NCBI RefSeq assembly: GCF_026723865.1
Contig: NZ_CP113529.1
Span: 186,001-250,000 of the forward strand
From: Mycobacterium sp. Aquia_216
Lineage (GTDB): Bacteria > Actinomycetota > Actinomycetes > Mycobacteriales > Mycobacteriaceae
Direction of reading: 5' to 3'
DNA length: 64,000 nucleotides
Shown here: in pieces, positions 41,500 to 55,136 of the stretch
Layout: the number at the start of each line of letters is the position of its first letter
Position numbering within the stretch: the stretch's first letter is position 1
Made by a program: the position numbers and the translations under genes
Notes under the pieces: model-generated
Told to the model about the DNA's origin: nothing
Database searches by the model: none
What the model saw: only the letters and a program-made list of their open reading frames with translations

Positions 41500-42958
41500 C
41501 TACTGAAGCGGTACGGCAGTCGGCTTGATCGGCGCCGGAAGCGCGGTTGACCCCATCAGATACCGATCCACACCCGCGGCCGCGGCTCTACCCTCGGCGA
41601 TCGCCCAGACGATCAGCGACTGGCCCCGACCCATGTCTCCGGCAACGTAAACGCCCGGCACCGAGGTCTCGTAATCGGCGCCGCGCGCGACGTTGCCGCG
41701 GTCGGTGAGCTTCACGTCGAGGTCGGTGAGGAGGCCCGCTTTCTCCGGGCCGACGAAGCCCATCGCCAGGAACACCACATCCGCCTCGAGCTCGAAATCG
41801 GATCCCTCGACCTTGACGAACTTGCCGTCCTGCATCGTCACTTCGTGAACCTTGAGGGCGGTCACGTGGCCGTCTTTGCCGACGAACTCCTCGGTGTTGA
41901 CCGAGAACACGCGCTCGCCGCCCTCTTCGTGCGCCGACGAGACCCGATACATCAGCGGGTAGGTCGGCCACGGGGTGGACTCGGCGCGGGCTTCCGGTGG
42001 CCGCGGCATGATCTCGAACTGGTGGATGCTGGCCGCGCCCTGCCGGTGCGCGGTGCCCAGGCAGTCGGCTCCGGTGTCGCCGCCGCCGATGATGACGACC
42101 TTCTTGCCCTTGGCGGTGATCGGCGGCTCCCCGTCGGGGCCCAGCACGTCGTCGCCCTCCTGCACGCGATTACCCCACGGCAGGTATTCCATCGCCTGGT
42201 GGACGCCGTCCAGTTCACGGCCCGGAATCGGCAGGTCGCGCCAGGCGGTGGCACCGCCGGCCAGCACCACCGCGTCGAAGTCGGCGAGCAATTGTTCGGC
42301 GGTGATGTCGACTCCGACATTGACACCGGCCCGGAATTCGGTTCCCTCAGCCCGCATTTGGTCGAGTCGCCGTTCCAGGACGCGCTTCTCCATCTTGAAT
42401 TCCGGAATGCCGTAGCGCAGCAATCCCCCGATGCGATCGGCACGCTCGAAGACGGTGACGCTGTGTCCCGCGCGGGTGAGCTGCTGGGCGGCGGCCAATC
42501 CGGCCGGGCCCGAACCGATGACGGCAACGGTCTTTCCGGTCAGCAGCGTCGGCGGCTTGGGCTCGACGAATCCCTCGTCGAAGGCGTGATCGATGATCTC
42601 CAGCTCGATCTGCTTGATCGTCACCGGATCCTGGTTGATTCCCAGCACACACGCCGGCTCGCAGGGCGCCGGACACAGCCGGCCGGTGAAGTCGGGGAAG
42701 TTGTTGGTGGCGTGCAGTCGTTCGATCGCGTCACGCCATCGTCCCCTGCGCACCAGGTCATTCCATTCCGGGATCAAGTTGCCCAGCGGACAGCCGTTGT
42801 GACAGAAGGGAATACCGCAGTCCATGCAACGGGTCGCCTGCTCGCGCAGGGTGCCGTCGTTGAACTCCTCGTAGACCTCGTTCCAGTCCTTCAACCGCAG
42901 CGGAACAGGCCGGCGTTGCGGCAGCTCCCGATGCGTGTACTTGAGGAAGCCTGTTGGA

Positions 42959-42966
<8 letters not shown>
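41500..42966 (-). CDS. gltD: Glutamate synthase (NADPH) small subunit
   Basis: 488 residues from ATG at 42966, equal to M. tuberculosis GltD, overlapping the gltB stop by eight bases. N-terminal cysteines for two 4Fe-4S clusters appear in [20 protein letters not shown] and [27 protein letters not shown] binds FAD, and [12 protein letters not shown] binds NADPH. It passes electrons from NADPH to GltB. Translation is coupled to gltB. Confidence 0.97.
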
Positions 42967-47554
<4,588 letters not shown>

Positions 47555-48216
47555 ATGCACCTGCCTCTTCACCAGAACCTGCTGCGCGACCGTTTTTCAG
47601 TAGCTCGGAGGGGCTACACCCAGAGGTTGCGGGCTGACCCCTTCGGTCTTGTCGATAGGCTCTCTCCCAAGCGGAAAATGATCCGATGGGCGAATCGTCC
47701 GTGCGGCGCTGAACGGTGGCGTGTACCCGGTCTCGACAAGTCGTAAAACGATATGACAAAAACCGCCTGACATGCCAACTTGGACCAAGTCTAACCCGGC
47801 AGGTAGCGGCAACGTAAATTCGCTGCGGACCTTAACCGATAACCCGGGGAAATGGCGTTCAACTGCCAACAATCCGCCCGCGACAGCGCAGACCGGCCGG
47901 ATCGCGCGCCCGCTCGGTCGCCTACCCGGGTTTGCTGTGACGCCGGCCTTGCGCCCGCACCAAAATGGCCGGAATCACACTGCACCCGCGGATTCGCACC
48001 CCAGCTCGCGATAATGCATGGCAGTAATGCTGCCGGTATCGGCCGCCGGCAGGGCCGACCGGACGACTCAGCTGTCACACGGGTACCTCATCAGGGCCAT
48101 CGAGTTTGCGCGATACTGGTAGGAGCGCATGAGGAGATACCGGGCCGATACTGATCGGGTATCACCGTGCGGCCGGCCCCACGCACGACGATCGATCGCC
48201 CGGCACCGAGGAGCCC
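47555..48216. other. 662-base divergent region between gltB and the MinD-like ATPase
   Basis: No protein gene is convincing: open frames here are short and lack ribosome sites. It should hold the gltBD promoter (minus strand) and that of the ATPase gene (plus). No riboswitch, tRNA or strong hairpin is recognised. Confidence 0.5.
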
Positions 48217-49434
48217 ATGAACGAGCGCGACGAATTCCTGCGCGACCGGCTGCAGCCCGACCCGGCCCGCGCCCCCGCCGCACGACCGCCCGAGCCCCCT
48301 TCCAGGGACCACCGGGGCGCACCGCCCGCGGCATTTTCGCCGCCTTCGCAGCGATCCGCCGCGCCACCGCCGCCTCCGCCACCACGACGGCCGCCGGTCG
48401 CGCCGCCGCGCCAGCACGTCACTGCCCCTCCCCCGCCGCGACCCGTCGCGCCGCCTTCTCCCCCGCCCGCCCTCCCGCCGGCGGCGGACACCGGCCCCGC
48501 CCCGGCCGCCACGCCCGAACTTGCCGCCCGCGGCTGGCGACGCCTGCTGCGGCTGCTCACCTTTGGCCTCATCAACCTGGGCCCGTCGCCCGCACAACGT
48601 CAAGACGCCCAATTCGAAGCCGCTATCCGAACCGGTTTCCGCGGCAACCACAAGGTGGGCGTCGTGGGCAAGGGTGGTGTGGGAAAGACGTCCGTCGCCG
48701 CCAGCGTCGGCTCCCTGTTCGCCGAGCTTCGCCGGGGGCAAGACCATGTGGTGGCGATCGACGCCGACACGGCCTTCGGTCGGTTGAGCAGCCGAATCGA
48801 TCCACGGTCGACGAGCTCGTTCTGGGAACTGACGGCCGACAAGAATCTGGAGACCTTCACCGACGTCGCCGCGCGGGTGGGCCGCAATTCGGTGGGCCTG
48901 CACGTGCTCGCCGGCGAGCCGGCATCCGGTCCGCGCCGCGTGCTCGATCCCGCGATCTACCGGGAAGCCGCGTCGCGGCTGGATCGCTATTTCACGATCT
49001 CGGTCATCGATTGCGGCTCCACGATGGATTCACCGGTCACTCAGGAAGTCCTGCGGGACCTGGACGCGCTGATCGTGGTGTCCTCGCCGTGGGCCGATGG
49101 GGCGTCCGCGGCAGCCCGAACCATGGAGTGGCTGTCGGATCAGGGCATGACGGGGTTGTTGCACCACACGATCGTCGTGCTCAACGATTCCGACGGGCAT
49201 GCCGACAAACGCACCCGGGCGCAGCTGGCCCGCGAGTTCGTCGATCACGGCCGGCCGGTGGTCGAGGTGCCCTACGATCCCCATCTGCGCCCCGGCGGCG
49301 TCATCGACGTGAGCCACGAGATGGCCGCCCCCACACGGCGCAAATTACTGCAGGCCACCGCGATGATCGCCGGCTTTTTCGGGGCGAACCCCAGCCGTGC
49401 CCCCAACGCCCGGCCGGGCGGCGACGAGAGCTGA
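48217..49434 (+). CDS. MinD/ParA-like ATPase with Pro-rich N-terminus (Rv3860, EspI-like)
   Basis: 405 residues from ATG with AGGAG about six bases upstream. Residues 15–105 are Pro/Ala/Arg-rich low complexity. The ATPase core follows, with a deviant Walker A GKGGVGKTSVA at about 151–161, AIDADTAFG and SVIDCGSTMDSPVT. This is the plan of the EspI and Rv3860 proteins around ESX loci. A partitioning-type ATPase linked to type VII secretion is inferred from family and location; no experimental role is assumed. Confidence 0.88.
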   Translation: MNERDEFLRDRLQPDPARAPAARPPEPPSRDHRGAPPAAFSPPSQRSAAPPPPPPPRRPPVAPPRQHVTAPPPPRPVAPPSPPPALPPAADTGPAPAATPELAARGWRRLLRLLTFGLINLGPSPAQRQDAQFEAAIRTGFRGNHKVGVVGKGGVGKTSVAASVGSLFAELRRGQDHVVAIDADTAFGRLSSRIDPRSTSSFWELTADKNLETFTDVAARVGRNSVGLHVLAGEPASGPRRVLDPAIYREAASRLDRYFTISVIDCGSTMDSPVTQEVLRDLDALIVVSSPWADGASAAARTMEWLSDQGMTGLLHHTIVVLNDSDGHADKRTRAQLAREFVDHGRPVVEVPYDPHLRPGGVIDVSHEMAAPTRRKLLQATAMIAGFFGANPSRAPNARPGGDES

Positions 49435-49445
49435 CGCTTCGTGCT

Positions 49446-50330
49446 TCAGGTGGCCGCAATCCGTGCCGACGGGTCGGCGATCGCCTCGATCTTGGTGACG
49501 AGCGGGCCGCGGATGGTCAGCACGATCGCGGCGAACAGGCGGCGCCCGGCGAACGCGAGCACCACGGGTTGCCCGGCGGGACCGCTGACCAGAGTGACTC
49601 CCGGCCCCAGATAGCGCATCAGGTTGGTGGCCACCGCATCCGGACCGTGGTTGATCTGCGGTGGGGGTGTCGGGTCGGCCAGCACCGTGCCGACCCCCCA
49701 GACCGTCGGGTCGAGGACCGCGGTCAACGCGGCAATGTCGCCGTTGGCGCACGCGGTGATGAACTTCTCGGTGACGAGTTGGTGCTCGGTGGAGGCCACG
49801 TCACTCAAATTCGGCTGTGCCGCAGTGAATTTCGAGCGCGCGCGGCGCGCCAGCTGACGACAGGTGCCGACCGGGCGGCCCACGGTTTCGGCGATCGTGT
49901 CGAACGGGACGCCGAACACGTCGTGCAGCACGAATGCGACCCGTTCGCCGGGACTGAGTCGCCGCAGGACTTCCATCAAGGCGGTGCGGACCTCGTCGTC
50001 GAGGGTGACCCGATCCGCCGGATCCAGGCTTCGTGATTCCGCCACTTCGGCGCCCGGATCCCCATGGCCGGGGCCGCTCAACCGCTCGTAGCGGGTGCGC
50101 GCCGAACGCACCTGATCGAGGCAGAGCCGGCTCGTGACGACGGTGAGCCACCCGCGGACGTCGTCGATCTCGTCCGGGCCGACCCGGGACAAGCGCAGAA
50201 ATACCTCTTGCGCAACGTCTTCGGCGTCGCCGACGTCTCCGAGGATTTGGTATCCGAGGTTGACCAGATAGGGGCGGTGACGACGCCAGGCGTCGGCGAT
50301 CTGGTCCGTTGGCGGCGGGGACTGGTTCAT
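49446..50330 (-). CDS. ECF sigma factor, SigI-like, with C-terminal SnoaL-type extension
   Basis: 294 residues. Sigma region 2 (GDVGDAEDVAQEVFLRLSR, then DVRGWLTVVTSRLCLDQVRS) and region 4 (LSPGERVAFVLHDVFGVPFD, ETVGRPVGTCRQLARRAR) are clear and very close to M. tuberculosis SigI. The last ~110 residues form an extra NTF2/SnoaL-like domain (FITACANGDIAALTAVLDP), which often replaces an anti-sigma factor as the control element. It is divergent from the NmrA remnant and shares an inverted-repeat promoter with it. Confidence 0.92.
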   Translation of the reverse strand: MNQSPPPTDQIADAWRRHRPYLVNLGYQILGDVGDAEDVAQEVFLRLSRVGPDEIDDVRGWLTVVTSRLCLDQVRSARTRYERLSGPGHGDPGAEVAESRSLDPADRVTLDDEVRTALMEVLRRLSPGERVAFVLHDVFGVPFDTIAETVGRPVGTCRQLARRARSKFTAAQPNLSDVASTEHQLVTEKFITACANGDIAALTAVLDPTVWGVGTVLADPTPPPQINHGPDAVATNLMRYLGPGVTLVSGPAGQPVVLAFAGRRLFAAIVLTIRGPLVTKIEAIADPSARIAAT

Positions 50331-50338
50331 GACATGTC

Positions 50339-50364
50339 GACGATCCGGTGTCGGAAAAAGTTAC
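50339..50364 (-). promoter_or_regulatory. Candidate ECF promoter for the sigma gene (autoregulation)
   Basis: On the minus strand GTAAC (50364–50360), 17 bases, CGTC (50342–50339). Start of transcription would be about eight bases on, next to the ATG at 50330, giving a near-leaderless mRNA. Confidence 0.55.
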
Positions 50365-50403
50365 CTGCCACCGACTGTAACTTTCCCTCCCCCCGCGCCC
50401 GTC
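50357..50403 (+). promoter_or_regulatory. Mirrored ECF promoter for the NmrA remnant / Ddn operon
   Basis: GTAAC (50377–50381), 18 bases, CGTC (50400–50403). Its GTAAC belongs to the perfect inverted repeat AAAGTTAC-N12-GTAACTTT (50357–50384) that also supplies the −35 of the sigma gene. Confidence 0.5.
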
Positions 50404-50438
50404 GTTGATGAAGATCTTCGACCTCGGGAGGAAACACC

Positions 50439-50751
50439 ATGACGATCGTCGTCACCGGGGCGACCGGTAATGTCGGGCGCCCCCTCGTCACCGAACTTGT
50501 CGCCGCGGGCGCCCGAGTGCGCGCCGTCACCCGCACGCCGGACACCGCCGGGTTTCCCGCACCGGTCGAGATGCTCGGCATTCATCGACTTGGGTTTCGG
50601 TGCTCGATTCGCCGACGCATATATGGCAATGCTCGCCGAAACGCTGGACCACCCCGCACCGGTTACCCATGACGTAGAGAAGATCCTCGGCCGGGCACCA
50701 CTGTCCTTCGCGCAGTGGGTGTCTGAGCACCGCGACCTGTACACGAACTAG
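50439..50751 (+). pseudogene. NmrA/SDR-like NAD(P)-binding protein with large internal deletion
   Basis: The start (MTIVVTGATGNVGRPLVTEL) is a complete NmrA Rossmann loop with GATGNVG, preceded by GGGAGG. After VEMLG (about 50578) the frame carries unrelated sequence and stops at 50672. The frame one base over continues to 50751 as DLGFGARFADAYMAML, then LGRAPLSFAQWVSEHRDLYTN, which looks like the NmrA C-terminus. So some 170–200 central residues and the frame have been lost. A functional 77-residue product is unlikely. Confidence 0.75.
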
Positions 50752-50774
50752 TCCCCGAGACAGGAGATTCCGAA

Positions 50775-51224
50775 ATGGCCGAACCACAGCCACCGCGCTA
50801 CCTCAAACCCATGAACAAGATGATGATGGCGGTGCAACGCCTGGGGATACCGACCGGCCCCGCCATGGTGTTGACGGTGCCCGGCCGTAAGTCGGGTCAA
50901 CCGCGCAGTACCCCGATGACACCGTTCGAATTTCAGGGCGGCCTCTATGTCGTCGCCGGCTACCCGGGCGCCGACTGGGCCGCGAACGCCCGGGCGGCGG
51001 GTACCGGCACGCTGGCCCGGGGCCGACGATCACGGCCCGTCAGAATCGTCGAGCTGACCGCCGAACAAGCACGCCCGGTGCTGCGGGAATTCCCCAAGAA
51101 GGTGCCGGTTGGCGTGTCGTTCGCCAAGAGGTCGGGAATGGTGCACGACGGCACGTCCGACGAATTCGAGGCACTGGCGGGCCGGCTCGCCGTCTTCCGC
51201 TTCGACCCGGCCACCTCGACATAA
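50775..51224 (+). CDS. Deazaflavin (F420)-dependent nitroreductase-family protein (Ddn-like)
   Basis: 149 residues from ATG with GGAGA upstream. The split-barrel fold of the F420-binding Ddn/FDOR family is signalled by LTVPGRKSGQPRSTPMTPF and GLYVVAGYPGADWAANARAAG. Such enzymes use reduced F420 on quinones, nitro drugs or other substrates. It follows the NmrA remnant by 23 bases and is probably driven by the same ECF-type promoter, so it may be the surviving target of the divergent sigma factor. Confidence 0.88.
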   Translation: MAEPQPPRYLKPMNKMMMAVQRLGIPTGPAMVLTVPGRKSGQPRSTPMTPFEFQGGLYVVAGYPGADWAANARAAGTGTLARGRRSRPVRIVELTAEQARPVLREFPKKVPVGVSFAKRSGMVHDGTSDEFEALAGRLAVFRFDPATST

Positions 51225-51371
51225 GCGACAGACAGGGCGGGAACCTCGTTTGGTTCTCGCCCTGTCTTCGCTCGCTGAGCCGTAGGAGCTCGGAAGATGT
51301 AGCTGTGCAAGTGTTTCCGCCGGATGGTTAAGCTGTTCCGGCGCCGACCCTCCCCGTCGGTGCGGCCGGGG

Positions 51372-51653
51372 TCAGGCGGATTTTGCGGTCTCGCGCACCG
51401 GGTATCCGTTGCGCTCGGCCAGTGAGCGCAGTTGGCTCAGCGCGAACGCCCGCGGGCGCCCCGATTCAGGAATCACGACGCCGGCCCACAGTCCTTCCGC
51501 ACCCGCTGATTCGACGGCATCGCGGGCACACAGCCACCGGCGTGGGCATGCCCGGCACAGGGCTTTGGCCTGCGCGTCAGGAGTCGTCGTCCAACGATCG
51601 GGGTCCGTGGTGCACGCGCCCAAAGGGATGTTGTACTGCGTTGTTGCGGTCAT
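51372..51653 (-). CDS. whiB6: Iron-sulfur redox regulator WhiB6
   Basis: 93 residues from ATG at 51653. Cluster cysteines are 14, 33, 36 and 42 (ACTTDPDRW and LCRACPRRWLCARD), followed by the GLWAGV turn and a basic C-terminus (RAFALSQLRSLAERNG). WhiB6 senses redox state or NO through its cluster and controls ESX-1 genes. The frame runs 20 codons further up to a TAG, encoding NCNACWRNV without a start codon, where the M. tuberculosis protein is recalled to be longer. Divergent from espM. Confidence 0.95.
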   Translation of the reverse strand: MTATTQYNIPLGACTTDPDRWTTTPDAQAKALCRACPRRWLCARDAVESAGAEGLWAGVVIPESGRPRAFALSQLRSLAERNGYPVRETAKSA

Positions 51654-52100
51654 CGCTACGTTCCTCCAGCAAGCGTTGCAGTTCTGCGTCCTATGACTCG
51701 AAAGGGTATAGCACTAACTATTGCAATGCAACAGTTTCATGCTGCACTCTTCGATCGGGTCCGTATGCAGGCGCTTCGGTCCACATCTCACGCGCCGCAG
51801 GCTTCACCAGCATTAACGGCTGGAAAACGGTGGCGAAACGGTGCCGCAATGGTCTAGCCGACCAGGACTTTCGGCGATGGCTCGCGCCGCGGGCCCGGGC
51901 ATCCGCCACACGCGAAGCTGAACTGTAGCGGTGATGCGGTTACGGTCGGGTTACCCCGCGGGGCCGCTGGCGGACGCTTTCCGTAACAACTTGGCGTAAA
52001 ACTGTAGCGGCGCGATAGGATTTGGCGGACGCAGCAGTTAGAATCCTGGTGGCGGACAGCCCGCCCGGCCACCGAATTTTTGAACGAGGAATCACAGCCG
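51654..52100. other. 447-base whiB6–espM regulatory region
   Basis: No gene is seen. It contains a direct repeat AACTGTAGCGG at 51921–51931 and 52000–52010, and a TAGGAT (52014–52019) that could be the espM −10. In M. marinum EspM binds this region to repress whiB6, so the repeats are candidate binding sites by inference. Confidence 0.55.
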
Positions 52101-53216
52101 ATGTCCAGCGCCGCGTCAACTGCCCGGCCAGCTCTGCTGGTTGTGCACAGCGGCGACACGTCGCACGCGATCGAGCCCGGGCGTGGCGCGGTGACCATTG
52201 GCCGAGAGCCTCAGGCCGGTGTGCGGATCGACGATCCCCAGATCTCCCAGGAGCACTTGCGGGCCGAACCCACCGACGGCGAGTGGCGCATCGTCGACAG
52301 CAGCCCGAGCGGCATGTTCGTCGATGGATTGCGAAGGACATCCGTGACGATCACCGACAAGACGATCGTCCGGTTCGGTGACCCCACCGCGGGAAAAATC
52401 CTGACGTTCGAGGTCGTCAGGCCGCCGAATTCTATTGAGCAACAACAGCCTAGCGATTCTGACGAGCGGGGGGACAACATCGCGGCCACAGATCTGGATC
52501 CGGGGGTGGTTCGCGCCGGAGCCGCAGCCGCCGCCCGTCGCCGCGAACTCGACATCAGCCAGCGCAGCCTCGCGGCGGACGGGATCATCAACGCCGGCGC
52601 GCTGATCGCTTTTGAGAAGGGGCGTAGCTGGCCGCGGGAACGGACCCGAGCCAAGCTCGAAGAAGTGCTGCAGTGGCCCGTCGGAACCATCGACCGTATC
52701 CGGCAAGGGGACGGGGTCGCCGATGACGCCACCACGCAAAACACCCCGGTCGACGGCCCATCGGCCGACGACCCAGAGGCTGACGGCGCGGCATCGCTGA
52801 TCGCTCAGGCGGTGGTCGCCGCGGTGGACGGTTGCAGCCTGGCCATCTCCGTATTGCCGCCGCCCGAGGATCCTGATTTCACCGAGCGCTCGGCTCCCAT
52901 CCTTGCCGATTTGCGCCAACTCGAAGCGATCGCCGTCCGGGCAACCCGGATCAGCCAAATCACCCCGGAATTGATCAAGGCACTGAGCGCGGTTCGCCGG
53001 CACCGCGACGAATTAATGACGCTCGGGGCCAACGCTCCAGATGCGCCGCTGGCACAGCGGTTGTACGCGTCCAGGCGCAGGGCTAACCTTTCCACGCTGG
53101 AAATTGCACAAGCGGCCGGCGTCGACGAAGAAATGATCGTGCGCGCCGAGGACGCGGAGCCTTTGCCCGCGCACGTGACGACTGCGATCGAAACGCTGAT
53201 AGGCCACATCAACTGA
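52101..53216 (+). CDS. espM: FHA-domain ESX-1 regulator EspM (Rv3863)
   Basis: 371 residues from ATG at 52101 (AGGA ten bases upstream); a TTG seven codons earlier is weaker. An N-terminal FHA domain (about 15–100) shows VTIGREPQAGVRIDDPQIS and the SSPSGMFVDG loop that reads phosphothreonine. The rest is helical, with a HTH-like LSTLEIAQAAGVDEEMIVRAE near the C-terminus. EspM is known to repress whiB6 and so couple ESX-1 assembly to transcription. Divergent from whiB6. Confidence 0.88.
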   Translation: MSSAASTARPALLVVHSGDTSHAIEPGRGAVTIGREPQAGVRIDDPQISQEHLRAEPTDGEWRIVDSSPSGMFVDGLRRTSVTITDKTIVRFGDPTAGKILTFEVVRPPNSIEQQQPSDSDERGDNIAATDLDPGVVRAGAAAAARRRELDISQRSLAADGIINAGALIAFEKGRSWPRERTRAKLEEVLQWPVGTIDRIRQGDGVADDATTQNTPVDGPSADDPEADGAASLIAQAVVAAVDGCSLAISVLPPPEDPDFTERSAPILADLRQLEAIAVRATRISQITPELIKALSAVRRHRDELMTLGANAPDAPLAQRLYASRRRANLSTLEIAQAAGVDEEMIVRAEDAEPLPAHVTTAIETLIGHIN

Positions 53217-53340
53217 TTTCGGCGGGTCTGCGATCACACCAATTCTAATTGTTCGCTTTTCGGCAACCTTGCCGCAATGTTTACCGTGGCGGCCGAGCGC
53301 GGGGTGGTGGAAGCTGTTGCGTAGCCGAAAAATTCGTGCA

Positions 53341-53368
53341 TTGGACCCGCTCTGAGCGCTGTTAGGCT
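53341..53368 (+). promoter_or_regulatory. Candidate promoter of the esp/ecc operon
   Basis: TTGGAC (53341–53346), 16 bases, TAGGCT (53363–53368): a good SigA-like match. The start point would fall near the in-frame GTG at 53378, about 50 bases before the preferred start at 53426. Confidence 0.55.
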
Positions 53369-53425
53369 CGATCTACCGTGCACGAGATCGGTGCACGGAC
53401 CAACGAGCTTGAAGGGAACACCGAG

Positions 53426-54748
53426 GTGGCTTGGCTTAACGGTGCGACAGATTTAGCGACCTGTGTGAAGAGTTTTGGATCCGGCGTTACTGCCGCATCA
53501 TCCGGTGACTGGGTGAACCTTGGTGCAAGCGCGGCCACCATTGTCGGCAAAGGGTTGATCTACGCGGGCAAGCAGAACGCGGTCTTGGCAAAGGCGTTGA
53601 AGGAGAGCGGAACAAAGGTGCTCCCGACGCCGACGGCGATTGTCGATGCCGCCGCGTTGGCCGTCACCATCGTCGACTTGCTTAATGGATTCGGGTCCCC
53701 CAACTCAGGGTCGGCAGTATCCACCGCCGCGGACAAACTCGACCTATTCATCAAAGATCTGGACCCCGGGGCCCTCCCGGACCCCCGCGACTGGAGCGGT
53801 ACCGCGGCGACGGCCTACGCCGGTCAGGTTGCCCTGCTGAAGGGCTATGCGACGACGATGAAAGAATACGACAAGATCCTGAAGGGCTACTTGGCTGAGC
53901 AGGCCGCCGCCGTCAAACAGGCGCACCTGTGCTGCAACGTCAACGTGGCCGTGCTGACCGCCGCGGCGGGAATCGCCTTGGCCATGTACCTGATCCCTAT
54001 CGCCGGCCCGGGAATTTCGCAGGCATGGCAAATCATCGCCGCTTTCGCGTGCTGCGCGGCGGTCTTTGTCGTCGAGATGCTCACCCTGTCGAGTTCGATG
54101 GGCCTTTCCAATCAGCTTTCCACCTTGGGCCAGAAATACGTCGAGCTCGGCAAGGACGTGGACACCAAGCTGGCGGGCAGCTTCGGGAAGATCGAGGGCA
54201 AGGTCCTGGCCGAGACCTCAAACAAGCTGTCCGGCTTCCGGGCGGTCTCCGACGGGCTCACGGATTACTCCTTCGCCGCGGCGCCGACCGTTTCCAAGTT
54301 GGGGGCCGCAGCCGGCGACAAGGCTTCCCCGGCGCAAAAGGCGGTGCTGGAGTCCAATTCCCAGGTTGCCGCGAAGTCCTCGGCCGACACAAAGACAGAC
54401 ACACCGACCAAGACGAGCGACAAGACCCCGACACCGGCGGCGTACACGCCGCCCAGCCTGGCTCAGATCGGTCAGGCGTCCCAGGGGCTGAACCAGGTCA
54501 GTCAGACGCTCAGCCAGGGAATGCAACAGATACAGTCGCTCGCCCAATCCGCAAAGGGCTCGGCTCCGGCCGCTGCTCCCGTCGCGGCGCACGACGTGAG
54601 CGACGTCAAGGACGAGGACGCCAAGAAGGACGAGGAAGCGAAAGCCGGCGCCGCCGCCGGTAAAGACGGTACGGAGCGCGCACCAGTCGATGCCGCTGCG
54701 CCCGCCGCCGCTGCGCCGGCCGCGGCAGGTCGCGAACGCGTCCTTTAA
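53426..54748 (+). CDS. espE: EspE/EspA-family ESX-1 substrate (espE position)
   Basis: 440 residues from a GTG at 53426, preceded by AAGGGA; an in-frame GTG at 53378 would add 16 residues and could be leaderless. DWSGTAATAY is a W-x-G helix turn near residue 130; two hydrophobic segments follow (AVLTAAAGIALAMYLIP, AFACCAAVFVVEM). The Pro/Ala/Lys-rich C-terminus ends ERAPVDAAAP…GRERVL, matching the ERAPxxA…VL end of EspE and EspA. The body is unlike the Pro-rich M. tuberculosis EspE as recalled. Confidence 0.78.
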   Translation: MAWLNGATDLATCVKSFGSGVTAASSGDWVNLGASAATIVGKGLIYAGKQNAVLAKALKESGTKVLPTPTAIVDAAALAVTIVDLLNGFGSPNSGSAVSTAADKLDLFIKDLDPGALPDPRDWSGTAATAYAGQVALLKGYATTMKEYDKILKGYLAEQAAAVKQAHLCCNVNVAVLTAAAGIALAMYLIPIAGPGISQAWQIIAAFACCAAVFVVEMLTLSSSMGLSNQLSTLGQKYVELGKDVDTKLAGSFGKIEGKVLAETSNKLSGFRAVSDGLTDYSFAAAPTVSKLGAAAGDKASPAQKAVLESNSQVAAKSSADTKTDTPTKTSDKTPTPAAYTPPSLAQIGQASQGLNQVSQTLSQGMQQIQSLAQSAKGSAPAAAPVAAHDVSDVKDEDAKKDEEAKAGAAAGKDGTERAPVDAAAPAAAAPAAAGRERVL

Positions 54749-54819
54749 TGCCGCTCGCGCGTCAAAAGCGCAGCGAGCCAACGCAATAGAGAAAATTCTG
54801 ACTTTAAGGAGACCAACCA

Positions 54820-55134
54820 ATGGCAGATCTACTCGTCTCGCCAGCAATCCTCGAGACACTGGCGACAAAGCAGGAATCCGCGCAGAAGGATGCCCAAGCC
54901 GCCGCCGACGCACTCAACGGCACCGGAAGCAACTGCTGGCTCACTCACGGCGTCATCAGCGGAAGCTCCGACGGAGCCTTCGACACGATTGAGGGCATCC
55001 GCAAAAAGGCGGGCGAAGCTCTCGGAAACGCCAGCCTCCTCCTTGCCGCAAAGCTGCGCACCGCCAAGAAGGCGTACGAAGGCGTCGACTCCGAGTTGGC
55101 CGGCAACCTCAACAAGCAGCTGCTCGACAGATAA
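54820..55134 (+). CDS. espF: ESX-1 secretion-associated protein EspF
   Basis: 104 residues, an EspC-type (DUF2580) protein. ADLLVSPAILETLATKQESA opens a helical hairpin. YEGVDSEL near the C-terminus holds the YxxxD secretion signal, directing it to the ESX-1 machine. Upstream AAGGAG is a strong ribosome site. It sits between its likely partner EspE and chaperone EspG1. Confidence 0.93.
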   Translation: MADLLVSPAILETLATKQESAQKDAQAAADALNGTGSNCWLTHGVISGSSDGAFDTIEGIRKKAGEALGNASLLLAAKLRTAKKAYEGVDSELAGNLNKQLLDR

Positions 55135-55136
55135 TC

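Noticed and set aside
48129..50036. A 635-residue plus-strand open frame across the MinD-like and sigma genes
   Set aside because: It overlaps two well-supported genes in other frames and shows only Arg/Pro/Gly-rich shadow composition.
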